A stretch of DNA of 64,000 bases from the NCBI GenBank assembly GCA_960531495.1, contig OY482854.1, positions 34,266,799 to 34,330,798 on the forward strand. The letters run 5' to 3'. Positions 37,888 to 48,685 of this stretch are shown one piece after another; positions within the stretch are counted from its first letter, which is position 1; every line of letters starts with the position of its first letter. The notes below the pieces were generated by a model that saw nothing but the letters and a program-made list of their open reading frames with translations, did not search any database and was not told the origin of the DNA. Position numbers and translations under genes: made by a program. The stretch is from Zeus faber (lineage: Eukaryota > Chordata > Actinopteri > Zeiformes > Zeidae).

Positions 37888-39795
37888 CAAGTATATTGGG
37901 ATAGACTCCGGGTTACGGTTAGTTTGTTTGTTATGAAGATTAATTAATTATAAGGTTTATTTTTAGAAGGAGCAAGAGGGAGGTAGGAGGGAGGTAGAGG
38001 GAAGGAGAGCCGTCTGTTCGGACTGCATTCTCCTCCTGCCTGTTCGGGCTGTTCTCTACCGTCCCAACTCTCTCATTTTCATGAGAGAAAGGGAAGAGAG
38101 TGAAAAAAAGGTTTGTGAGTTAAATTGTTTGGGTTATTTTGTTCGGGCATAAATTCTAATTGGTCCTAGGTGGTAGTGGGTTATATTAATCCGGTAATGT
38201 TATATCAAGTATATTGGGATAGATACCGGGTTACGGTTAGTTTGTTTGTTATGAAGATTAATTCATTATAAGGTTTATTTTTAGAAGGAGCAAGAGGGAG
38301 GTAGGAGGGAGGTAGAGGGAAGGAGAGCCGTCTGTTCGGACTGCATTCTCCTCCTGCCTGTTCGGGCTGTTCTCTACCGTCCCAACTCTCTCATTTTCAT
38401 GAGAGAAAGGGAAGAGAGTGAAAAAAAGGTTTGTGAGTTAAATTGTTTGGGTTATTTTGTTCGGGCATAAATTCTAATTGGTCCTAGGTGGTAGTGGGTT
38501 ATATTAATCCGGTAATGTTATATCAAGTATATTGGGATAGATACCGGGTTACGGTTAGTTTGTTTGTTATGAAGATTAATTCATTATAAGGTTTATTTTT
38601 AGAAGGAGCAAGAGGGAGGTAGGAGGGAGGTAGAGGGAAGGAGAGCCGTCTGTTCGGACTGCATTCTCCTCCTGCCTGTTCGGGCTGTTCTCTACCGTCC
38701 CAACTCTCTCATTTTCATGAGAGAAAGGGAAGAGAGTGAAAAAAAGGTTTGTGAGTTAAATTGTTTGGGTTATTTTGTTCGGGCATAAATTCTAATTGGT
38801 CCTAGGTGGTAGTGGGTTATATTAATCCGGTAATGTTTGATTAAGTATATTGGGATAGACTCCGGGTTACGGTTAGTTTGTTTGTTATGAAGATTAATTC
38901 ATTATAAGGTTTATTTTTAGAAGGAGCAAGAGGGAGGTAGGAGGGAGGTAGAGGGAAGGAGAGCCGTCTGTTCGGACTGCATTCTCCTCCTGCCTGTTCG
39001 GGCTGTTCTCTACCGTCCCAACTCTCTCATTTTCATGAGAGAAAGGGAAGAGAGTGAAAAAAAGGTTTGTGAGTTAAATTGTTTGGGTTATTTTGTTCGG
39101 GCGTAAATTCTAATTGGTCCTAGGTGGTAGTGGGTTATATTAATCCGGTAATGTTATATCAAGTATATTGGGATAGACTCTGGGTTACGGTTAGTTTGTT
39201 TGTTATGAAGATTAATTCATTATAAGGTTTATTTTTAGAAGGAGCAAGAGGGAGGTAGGAGGGAGGTAGAGGGAAGGAGAGCCGTCTGTTCGGACTGCAT
39301 TCTCCTCCTGCCTGTTCGGGCTGTTCTCTACCGTCCCAACTCTCTCATTTTCATGAGAGAAAGGGAAGAGAGTGAAAAAAAGGTTTGTGAGTTAAATTGT
39401 TTGGGTTATTTTGTTCGGGCGTAAATTCTAATTGGTCCTAGGTGGTAGTGGGTTATATTAATCCGGTAATGTTATATCAAGTATATTGGGATAGACTCCG
39501 GGTTACGGTTAGTTTGTTTGTTATGAAGATTAATTCATTATAAGGTTTATTTTTAGAAGGAGCAAGAGGGAGGTAGGAGGGAGGTAGAGGGAAGGAGAGC
39601 CGTCTGTTCGGACTGCATTCTCCTCCTGCCTGTTCGGGCTGTTCTCTACCGTCCCAACTCTCTCATTTTCATGAGAGAAAGGGAAGAGAGTGAAAAAAAG
39701 GTTTGTGAGTTAAATTGTTTGGGTTATTTTGTTCGGGCGTAAATTCTAATTGGTCCTAGGTGGTAGTGGGTTATATTAATCCGGTAGTGTTATAT
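37888..39795 (+). repeat. 318-bp tandem array, six copies
   Basis: Copies start at 37888, 38206, 38524, 38842, 39160 and 39478, each exactly 318 bp, with scattered substitutions (for example GACTCCGGG/GATACCGGG and GGGCATAAA/GGGCGTAAA). A 17-bp stub follows at 39796-39812. About 120 bp of each unit is homologous to the GA-rich hairpin block of A units (GGGAGGTAGAGGGAAGG to GAAGAGAGTG). Here it has CATTTTCATG instead of CAGTTTCCTG. The flanking parts (CAAGTATATTGGG, GGTCCTAGGTGGTAG) occur nowhere else in the window. Confidence 0.97.
38062..38094 (+). other. Hairpin of the 318-bp repeat (recurs in every copy)
   Basis: The inner stem is TCTCTCAT-TTTC-ATGAGAGA (38069-38088). Across a small internal loop, the outer stem pairs TCCC (38062-38065) with GGGA (38091-38094). 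The equivalent A-unit element has the same 33-bp size, but its loop-closing pair is G-C rather than T-A. Confidence 0.85.
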
Positions 39796-39812
39796 CAAGT
39801 ATATTGGGATAC

Positions 39813-40233
39813 GTTGGTTGAGTACTGTATTGATGATCCCGTCTACCCAGTTTGGGTAGCCTGGTATGTATTGGTGAGTACTTTTCCTATGTTCCCCCCT
39901 GGCCAGCAAGGGCAGTTTGGTATAGGGGACCCAAGGTAATGCACGGGCCGTCGCACGTTATCAAGATTCTCCAATCCCGTATTATGTTAGGTAGAGAGTA
40001 AGGTTCCTGTTCAAGTTGTTGCGGATGGTTAAGAACGTTTTGTTTGTTTTTTGTTCTGGGTTTAACCGTGGCAAAATACACCTTGTTGGTTTTTGTTTCA
40101 AGTTGTTATGGATGGTTAAGAACACCCTATTTGTTTTTTTTGGGTGTTCATTTGTTATGGGTTTAAGCGTGGTTAAATAAACCTTATTTGTTTTTGTTCC
40201 AAGTTGTTACGAATGGTTAAGATCACCTTGTTT
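39813..40233 (+). repeat. Truncated B head plus short minisatellite
   Basis: It begins GTTGGTTGAGTACTG directly after the 318-bp array stub, with no telomere tract. It carries the head and about nine minisatellite monomers, then stops at CACCTTGTTTGAT. Private changes include GACCCAAGG, GAGAGTAAGG and AACCGTGGCAAAATAC. The last of these is also found in the B4 copy (48148), so the two share ancestry. Confidence 0.88.
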
Positions 40234-40435
40234 GATTTGTTGAGTACTGTATTGATGATTCCGTTTACCCAGTTGGGTATCCTGGCATGTATTGGTGAGT
40301 ACTATTCCTATGTTCCCCCCTGGCCAGCATGGGCAGTTTGGTATAGGGGACCAAAGGTAATGCACGGTCTTGGTAAGATAATACATATAATGGGTTATAA
40401 GGAGAATCTGCTTTCCGAGGCACAGGCTAGGTTAG
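40234..40435 (+). repeat. Chimeric piece: second head joined to an A-unit tail
   Basis: A second-type head (TTTGTTGAGTACTGTATTGATGATTCCG) runs to TGCACGG at 40367. The sequence then jumps to TTGGTAAGATAATAC, the last 65 bp of an A unit. TTGGTAAG is the A1 form (A2-A5 have TTGGTTAG). It ends with GCTAGGTTAGG and the next B head. This is the only place where an A tail leads into a B head. Confidence 0.88.
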
Positions 40436-42533
40436 GTTGGTTGAGTACTGTATTGATGATCCCGTCTACCCAGTTTGGGTAGCCTGGTATGTATTGGTGA
40501 GTACTTTTCCTATGTTCCCCCCTGGCCAGCAAGGGCAGTTTGGTATAGGGGACCAAAGGTAATGCACGGGCCGTCGCACGTTATCAAGATTCTCCAATCC
40601 CGTATTATGTTAGGTAGAGAGTTAGGTTCCTGTTCAAGTTGTTGCGGATGGTTAAGAACGTTTTGTTTGTTTTTTGTTCTGGGTGTAAACGTGGTTAAAT
40701 ACACCTTGTTTGTTTTTGTTTCCAGTTGTTTATGGATGGTTAAGAACACCCTATTTGTTTTATTTGGGTGTTCATTTGTTATGGGTTTAAGCGTGGTTAA
40801 ATAAACCTTGTTTGTTTTTGTTTCAAGTTGTTACGAATGGTTAAGATCACCTTGTTTGTTTTTTTGGTTACGGGTTTAAGCGTGGTTAGGTACACCTTAT
40901 TTGTTTCTGTTTCAAGTTTTTACGGATTGGTTCAGAACACCTTGTTTGTTCCTTATTACGGGTTTAAGCGTGGTTAAGTACACCTTGTTAGTTTCTTGTT
41001 TAAAGTTGTTACGGATGGTTAAGATCACCTTGTTTGTTTTTTTGGTTACGGGTTTAAGCGTGGTTAGGTACACCTTATTTGTTTCTGTTACAAGTTTTTA
41101 CGGATTGGTTCAGAACACCTTGTTTGTTCCTTATTACGGGTTTAAGCGTGGTTAAGTACACCTTGTTAGTTTCTTGTTTAAAGTTGTTACGGATGGTAAG
41201 AAAACCTTGTTTGTTTTTTATTACGAGTTTAAGCGTGGTTAGGTACACCTTATGGTTTTTTGATTTGGGTTTGTTGAGTACTGTATAGATGATTCCGTTT
41301 ACCCAGTTGGGTATCCTGGCATGTATTGGTGAGTACTATTCCTATGTTCCCCCCTGGCCAGCATGGGCAGTTTGGTATAGGGGACCAAAGGTAATGCACG
41401 GGCCGTCGCACGTTATCAAGATTCTCCAATCCCGTATTATGTTAGGTAGAGAGTTAGGTTCCTGTTCAAGTTGTTGCGGATGGTTAAGAACGTTTTGTTT
41501 GTTTTTTGTTCTGGGTTTAAACGTGGTTAAATACACCTTGTTTGTTTTTGTTTCCAGTTGTTTATGGATGGTTAAGAACACCCTATTTGTTTTATTTGGG
41601 TGTTCATTTGTTATGGGTTTAAGCGTGGTTAAATAAACCTTGTTTGTTTTTGTTTCAAGTTGTTACGAATGGTTAAGATCACCTTGTTTGTTTTTTTGGT
41701 TACGGGTTTAAGCGTGGTTAGGTACACCTTATTTGTTTCTGTTTCAAGTTTTTACGGATTGGTTCAGAACACCTTGTTTGTTCCTTATTACGGGTTTAAG
41801 CGTGGTTAAGTACACCTTGTTAGTTTCTTGTTTAAAGTTGTTACGGATGGTAAGAAAACCTTGTTTGTTTTTTATTACGAGTTTAAGCGTGGTTAGGTAC
41901 ACCTTATTGTTTTTTGTTTCAAGTTGTTACGGATGGTTAAGCGCACCCTGTTTCTTCTTTCTCTGAATTTCCATATGATTACTTTTAGGAATTTAGGACA
42001 CATTCATCAGTAGTGTACCTCAGGATCATTGAGTGTTTCAGCCTTTTAAACAAACTATACACCCTCTCCTTGAGGCAGGCCACCTGGGTTTGATCAAGAC
42101 CCTGGTGTGTGTCCCCCGGTCAATTGGTTTTATTTAAAAAAAATTTGTTCGTTGGATTTCGTTGCATTTGGGTACGACCTTTATACGTTGGTAGGATATT
42201 CTTTTCCTTAGACTTTGAGTTTTTTTTGGTTAGGTTCTGTCTTTGTCATTGGGTAGTTCTTACTATGGTCATTCGGATTTTGTTGAGTTTGGGTACGGTT
42301 TTTCTTTGTCGGTAAGATATTTCTGTCCTAGGATTCTGTTGAGTTTGGGTAAGTTTGTATCACTATTTTTTCTTAAGGTGCCTCCGGTATTATTGGTTGG
42401 ACTTTGTTGAGCTTGGATACGTTGCCTTTTAATTTATCCCAGGTACATTTCTGCTGTTGTTAGACGAGGTAGTCGAGTTTGGCTAAATTGAAATACCGTT
42501 GTTCTAACGTTATTCAAGTTGGTCGGGTTTTGG
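40435..42533 (+). repeat. B-type unit B2, truncated and telomere-capped
   Basis: About 2.1 kb copy of 33598-35696 at a constant offset of 6837 bp. I noticed one substitution (34417 T, 41254 G). It contains both heads (the second at 41268), two minisatellite blocks, the core and the diverged second minisatellite. It stops at GTCGGGTTTTGGTTA, where B1 continues TTTTCTTGGG and B2 continues as TTAGGG repeats. Confidence 0.93.
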
Positions 42534-42686
42534 TTAGGGTTAGGGTTAGGGTTAGGGTTAGGGTTAGGGTTAGGGTTAGGGTTAGGGTTAGGGTTAGGGT
42601 TAGGGTTAGGGTTAGGGTTAGGGTTAGGGTTAGGGTTAGGGTTAGGGTTAGGGTTAGGGTTAGGGTTAGGGTTAGGGTTAGGGTTA
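42534..42686 (+). repeat. Interstitial telomeric tract 4, (TTAGGG)n
   Basis: About 153 bp of pure TTAGGG repeats. At the left junction GGTTA is shared between the B unit and the telomere repeat. The right junction is the standard GGTTGGGTGAG head edge of A4. Confidence 0.97.
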
Positions 42687-45236
42687 GGTTGGGTGAGTAC
42701 TGTATTGATGATCCCGTCTACCCAGTTTGGGTAGCCTGGTATGTATTGGTGAGTACTTTTCCTATGTTCCCCCCTGGCCAGCATGGTCAGTTTGGTATAG
42801 GGGACCAAAGGTAATGCACGGGCCGTCGCACGTTATCAAGATTCTCCAATCCCGTATTATGTTAGGTAGAGTGTCAGGTTCATGTTTTGTAGTTATCCCA
42901 TTTGGGTTAAAGAATATAGGCATATTCTGGCTTCAAGGAGAAGTCCCCTAACCAGAGTTTAAGGTGACTTACATTTAAAAGGATGCTTGTTTCCTCTTAG
43001 CAGTACAGGTCCAGAGTAATTTGTCTTATATTTGTTGTTTAGATGCTTTATTAGTTGTTGGTAGACGTAGTTGTTTTCTTTAAGAGTGGTTAAGAACACC
43101 TTATTTGTTTTTTGTTTCAAGTTGTTAAGAGTGGTTAAGAACACCTTATTTGTTCTTTCTCCGCATTTCTATATGATTACTTTTAGAAATTTAGGACACA
43201 TTCATCAGTAGTGTACCTCAGGATCATTGAGTGTTTCAGCCTTTTAAACAAACTATACACCCTCTCCTTGAGGCAGGCCACCTGGGCTTCGTCAAGACCC
43301 TGGTGTGTGTCCCCCGGTCAATTGGTTTATTTTAGGAAATATTTCTACTCTTGTTGGTTGGATTTTGATGAGTTTGGGTACGACCTCTATTTGTCCGTGG
43401 TATATCTATGTTCTTAGATTTAGTTGAGTATAGGTAAGTTCCGTCTCTGTTTGTCATTGGGAAACTTCTTCCATTTTCAATTGGATTTTGTAGAGTTTGG
43501 GTACGACCTCTATTTCTCAGTGGGATATTTTTGTTCTTGGATTTTGTTGAGTTTGGGTACGACCTCTATTCGTCAATGGTTAGGGTTAGGATTTGGTTTT
43601 AGGGTTAGGATAAGGGTTAGGTTTAGGGTTAGGTTTGGGGTTAGGTTTAGGGCTAGGTCTTAGGGTTAGGGTTAGGGTTAGGGTTAGGTTTAGAACCAGG
43701 GCTAGGCTTAGGTTTAGGGTTAGGCTAAGGGTTAGGTTTAGGGTTAAGTCTTAGGGTTAACGTTAGGGTTAGTTTTAGAGCTAGAGTTAGGGTTAGGGTT
43801 AGGGTCAGGGTTTTAGGATTAGGGTTGGAGAGGAGAGGGAAGTGGAGGAGAAGTATATGTAGAAGGGAGGTAGAGGGAAGGAGAGCCGTCTGTTCGGACT
43901 GCATTCTCCTCCTGCCTGTTCGGGCTATTCTCTACCGTCCCAGCTCTCTCAGTTTCCTGAGAGAAGGGGAAGAGAGTGAGAAAAAGAATGAAAAAAGAGA
44001 AAAAGAAAAAAAAAAAAAAAAATTGTAAGCTAAGTTATTTTGTATAGTTGTTAATTTATGAGAATAGACTCTAATCAATAGTTGGAAGTTGTTGTACACC
44101 TTATCTTGCGCCATGTCAATGCCTTTAAGAGGAGGAAAGAAAGGGGAGAGAGATTTGGTTAGATAATACATATAATGGGTTATAAGGAGAATCTGCTTTC
44201 CGAGGCACAGGCTAGATTAGGTTGGGTGAGTACTGTATTGATGATCCCGTCTACCCAGTTTGGGTAGCCTGGTATGTATTGGTGAGTACTTTTCCTATGT
44301 TCCCCCCTGGCCAGCATGGTCAGTTTGGTATAGGGGACCAAAGGTAATGCACGGGCCGTCGCACGTTATCAAGATTCTCCAATCCCGTATTATGTTAGGT
44401 AGAGTGTCAGGTTCATGTTTTGTAGTTATCCCATTTGGGTTAAAGAATATAGGCATATTCTGGCTTCAAGGAGAAGTCCCCTAACCAGAGTTTAAGGTGA
44501 CTTACATTTAAAAGGATGCTTGTTTCCTCTTAGCAGTACAGGTCCAGAGTAATTTGTCTTATATTTGTTGTTTAGATGCTTTATTAGTTGTTGGTAGACG
44601 TAGTTGTTTTCTTTAAGAGTGGTTAAGAACACCTTATTTGTTTTTTGTTTCAAGTTGTTAAGAGTGGTTAAGAACACCTTATTTGTTCTTTCTCCGCATT
44701 TCTATATGATTACTTTTAGAAATTTAGGACACATTCATCAGTAGTGTACCTCAGGATCATTGAGTGTTTCAGCCTTTTAAACAAACTATACACCCTCTCC
44801 TTGAGGCAGGCCACCTGGGCTTCGTCAAGACCCTGGTGTGTGTCCCCCGGTCAATTGGTTTATTTTAGGAAATATTTCTACTCTTGTTGGTTGGATTTTG
44901 ATGAGTTTGGGTACGACCTCTATTTGTCCGTGGTATATCTATGTTCTTAGATTTAGTTGAGTATAGGTAAGTTCCGTCTCTGTTTGTCATTGGGAAACTT
45001 CTTCCATTTTCAATTGGATTTTGTAGAGTTTGGGTACGACCTCTATTTCTCAGTGGGATATTTTTGTTCTTGGATTTTGTTGAGTTTGGGTACGACCTCT
45101 ATTCGTCAATGGTTAGGGTTAGGATTTGGTTTTAGGGTTAGGATAAGGGTTAGGTTTAGGGTTAGGTTTGGGGTTAGGTTTAGGGCTAGGTCTTAGGGTT
45201 AGGGTTAGGGTTAGGGTTAGGTTTAGAACCAGGGCT
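42687..45236 (+). repeat. Subtelomeric array A4 (period 1533 bp), mosaic subfamily
   Basis: One full copy (42687-44219) and one truncated copy (44220-45236). Its left part carries A1-type variants: GTGTCAGG, TTAGTTGTTGG, and no GAGAATACC minisatellite unit. Its right part carries A3-type variants: TTTTGATGAG, GGTATATC, TTAGTTGAG, AAGTATATGTAG. The degenerate zone has GGGTTAGGGTTAGGG where the first GGGTTAACG normally stands. The poly-A is 17 long (44006-44022), after GAGAAAAAG. Confidence 0.94.
44220..45236 (+). repeat. Truncated terminal A4 unit capped by telomere repeats
   Basis: It is identical to the preceding A4 copy until AACCAGGGCTAGG in the degenerate zone, where the next bases should be CTTAGG but read GTTAGGG repeats. 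Because the unit itself is telomere-like here, the exact changeover is uncertain by a few bases. Confidence 0.85.
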
Positions 45237-45370
45237 AGGGTTAGGGTTAGGGTTAGGGTTAGGGTTAGGGTTAGGGTTAGGGTTAGGGTTAGGGTTAGGG
45301 TTAGGGTTAGGGTTAGGGTTAGGGTTAGGGTTAGGGTTAGGGTTAGGGTTAGGGTTAGGGTTAGGGTTAG
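45237..45370 (+). repeat. Interstitial telomeric tract 5, (TTAGGG)n
   Basis: About 134 bp of pure TTAGGG repeats between the truncated A4 unit and the head of B3. Confidence 0.97.
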
Positions 45371-47330
45371 GGTTGGTTGAGTACTGTATTGATGATCCCG
45401 TCTACCCAGTTTGGGTAGCCTGGTATGTATTGGTGAGTACTTTTCCTATGTTCCCCCCTGGCCAGCAAGGGCAGTTTGGTATAGGGGACCAAAGGTAATG
45501 CACGGGCCGTCGCACGTTATCAAGATTCTCCAATCCCGTATTATGTTAGGTAGAGAGTTAGGTTCCTGTTCAAGTTGTTGCGGATGGTTAAGAACGTTTT
45601 GTTTGTTTTTTGTTCTGGGTGTAAACGTGGTTAAATACACCTTGTTTGTTTTTGTTTCCAGTTGTTTATGGATGGTTAAGAACACCCTATTTGTTTTATT
45701 TGGGTGTTCATTTGTTATGGGTTTAAGCGTGGTTAAATAAACCTTGTTTGTTTTTGTTTCAAGTTGTTACGAATGGTTAAGATCACCTTGTTTGTTTTTT
45801 TGGTTACGGGTTTAAGCGTGGTTAGGTACACCTTATTTGTTTCTGTTTCAAGTTTTTACGGATTGGTTCAGAACACCTTGTTTGTTCCTTATTACGGGTT
45901 TAAGCGTGGTTAAGTACACCTTGTTAGTTTCTTGTTTAAAGTTGTTACGGATGGTTAAGATCACCTTGTTTGTTTTTTTGGTTACGGGTTTAAGCGTGGT
46001 TAGGTACACCTTATTTGTTTCTGTTACAAGTTTTTACGGATTGGTTCAGAACACCTTGTTTGTTCCTTATTACGGGTTTAAGCGTGGTTAAGTACACCTT
46101 GTTAGTTTCTTGTTTAAAGTTGTTACGGATGGTAAGAAAACCTTGTTTGTTTTTTATTACGAGTTTAAGCGTGGTTAGGTACACCTTATTGTTTTTTGAT
46201 TTGGGTTTGTTGAGTACTGTATAGATGATTCCGTTTACCCAGTTGGGTATCCTGGCATGTATTGGTGAGTACTATTCCTATGTTCCCCCCTGGCCAGCAT
46301 GGGCAGTTTGGTATAGGGGACCAAAGGTAATGCACGGGCCGTCGCACGTTATCAAGATTCTCCAATCCCGTATTATGTTAGGTAGAGAGTTAGGTTCCTG
46401 TTCAAGTTGTTGCGGATGGTTAAGAACGTTTTGTTTGTTTTTTGTTCTGGGTTTAAACGTGGTTAAATACACCTTGTTTGTTTTTGTTTCCAGTTATTTA
46501 TGGATGGTTAAGAACACCCTATTTGTTTTATTTGGGTGTTCATTTGTTATGGGTTTAAGCGTGGTTAAATAAACCTTGTTTGTTTTTGTTTCAAGTTGTT
46601 ACGAATGGTTAAGATCACCTTGTTTGTTTTTTTGGTTACGGGTTTAAGCGTGGTTAGGTACACCTTATTTGTTTCTGTTTCAAGTTTTTACGGATTGGTT
46701 CAGAACACCTTGTTTGTTCCTTATTACGGGTTTAAGCGTGGTTAAGTACACCTTGTTAGTTTCTTGTTTAAAGTTGTTACGGATGGTTAAGATCACCTTG
46801 TTTGTTTTTTTGGTTACGGGTTTAAGCGTGGTTAGGTACACCTTATTTGTTTCTGTTTCAAGTTTTTACGGATTGGTTCAGAACACCTTGTTTGTTCCTT
46901 ATTACGGGTTTAAGCGTGGTTAAGTACACCTTGTTAGTTTCTTGTTTAAAGTTGTTACGGATGGTAAGAAAACCTTGTTTGTTTTTTATTACGAGTTTAA
47001 GCGTGGTTAGGTACACCTTATTGTTTTTTGTTTCAAGTTGTTACGGATGGTTAAGCGCACCCTGTTTCTTCTTTCTCTGAATTTCCATATGATTACTTTT
47101 AGGAATTTAGGACACATTCATCAGTAGTGTACCTCAGGATCATTGAGTGTTTCAGCCTTTTAAACAAACTATACACCCTCTCCTTGAGGCAGGCCACCTG
47201 GGTTTGATCAAGACCCTGGTGTGTGTCCCCCGGTCAATTGGTTTTATTTTAAAAAAATGTGTTCGTTGGATTTCGTTGCATTTGGGTACGACCTTTATAC
47301 GTTGGTAGGATATTCTTTTCCTTAGACTTT

Positions 47331-47392
<62 letters not shown>

Positions 47393-47894
47393 GTTAGGTT
47401 CTGTCTTTGTCATTGGGTAGTTCTTACTATGGTCATTCGGATTTTGTTGAGTTTGGGTACGGTCTTTCTTTGTCGGTAAGATATTTCTGTCCTAGGATTC
47501 TGTTGAGTTTGGGTAAGTTTGTATCACTATTTTTTGTTAAGGTGCCTCCGGTATTATTGGTTGGACTTTGTTGAGCTTGGATACGTTGCCTTTTAATTTA
47601 TCCCAGGTACATTTCTGCTGTTGTTAGACGAGGTAGTCGAGTTTGGCTAAATTTAAATACCGTTGTTCTAACGTTATTCAAGTTGGTCGGGTTTTGGTTA
47701 TTTTCTTGGGTAAGCTATCGTCTGTTTGATGATAGTTTGGTTACTTCGGTTATAATGGATAATAAGATCTGATTACGGGTATGTCTTGGGAGTAAGGATA
47801 AATTAGACCTAGTAGAGTAAGTGGTTACTGTTATCTCCTAGGTATTATTATACAGGTTGGGTTAAAGGATGGAGATAGGTAGTTAGTTCTAAAA
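45371..47894 (+). repeat. B-type unit B3, truncated without telomere cap
   Basis: Same layout as B1: head at 45371, minisatellite, second head at 46205, minisatellite, core at about 47090-47245. The second minisatellite block has one more 178-bp higher-order unit than B1 (46669 and 46847, against a single 34896). It continues through a 58-nt poly-T and the spacer to TAGTTCTAAAAGG, matching B1 up to about 35896. It then joins the next head directly. Confidence 0.92.
47334..47391 (+). repeat. Expanded poly-T tract (58 T)
   Basis: Between CTTAGACTTTGAG and GGTTAGGTTC. The same site holds only 8 T in B1 (35383-35390) and B2. Flanking sequence is otherwise nearly unchanged, so this is a homopolymer expansion in one copy. 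Confidence 0.95.
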
Positions 47895-48685
47895 GGTTGG
47901 TTGAGTACTGTATTGATGATCCCGTCTACCCCGTTTGGGTAGCCTGGTATGTATTGGTGAGTACTTTTCCCATGTTCCCCCCTGGCCAGCAAGGGCAGTT
48001 TGGTATAGGGGACCAAAGGTAATGCACGGGCCGTCGCACGTTATCAAGATTCTCCAATCCCGTATTATGTTAGGTAGAGAGTTAGGTTCCTGTTCAAGTT
48101 GTTGCGGATGGTTAAGAACGTTTTGTTTGTTTTTTGTTCTGGGTTTAACCGTGGCAAAATACACCTTGTTGGTTTTTGTTTCAAGTTGTTATGGATGGTT
48201 AAGAACACCCTATTTGTTTTATTTGGGTGTTCATTTGTTATGGGTTTAAGCGTGGTTAAATAAACCTTGTTTGTTTTTGTTTCAAGTTGTTACGAATGGT
48301 TAAGATCACCTTGTTTGTTTTTTTGGTTACGGGTTTAAGCGTGGTTAGGTACACCTTATTTGTTTCTGTTTCAAGTTTTTACGGATTGGTTCAGAACACC
48401 TTGTTTGTTCCTTATTCCGGGTTTAAGCGTGGTTAAGTACACCTTGTTAGTTTCTTGTTTAAAGTTGTTACGGATGGTTAAGATCACCTTGTTTGTTTTT
48501 TTGGTTACGGGTTTAAGCGTGGTTAGGTACACCTTATTTGTTTCTGTTTCAAGTTTTTACGGATTGGTTCAGAACACCTTGTTTGTTCCTTATTACGGGT
48601 TTAAGTGTGGTTAAGTACATCTTGTTAGTTTCTTGTTTAAAGTTGTTACGGATGGTAAGAAAACCTTGTTTGTTTTTTATTATTA
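47895..48685 (+). repeat. B-type unit B4, truncated
   Basis: Head (with CTACCCCGTTTGGGTAG and TTTTCCCATG variants), then minisatellite with two 178-bp higher-order units (48360, 48538). It stops at TTTTTTATTA, where other copies read CGAGTTTAAGC. A single TTAGG precedes the next head, possibly a one-repeat remnant of a telomere tract. Confidence 0.9.
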
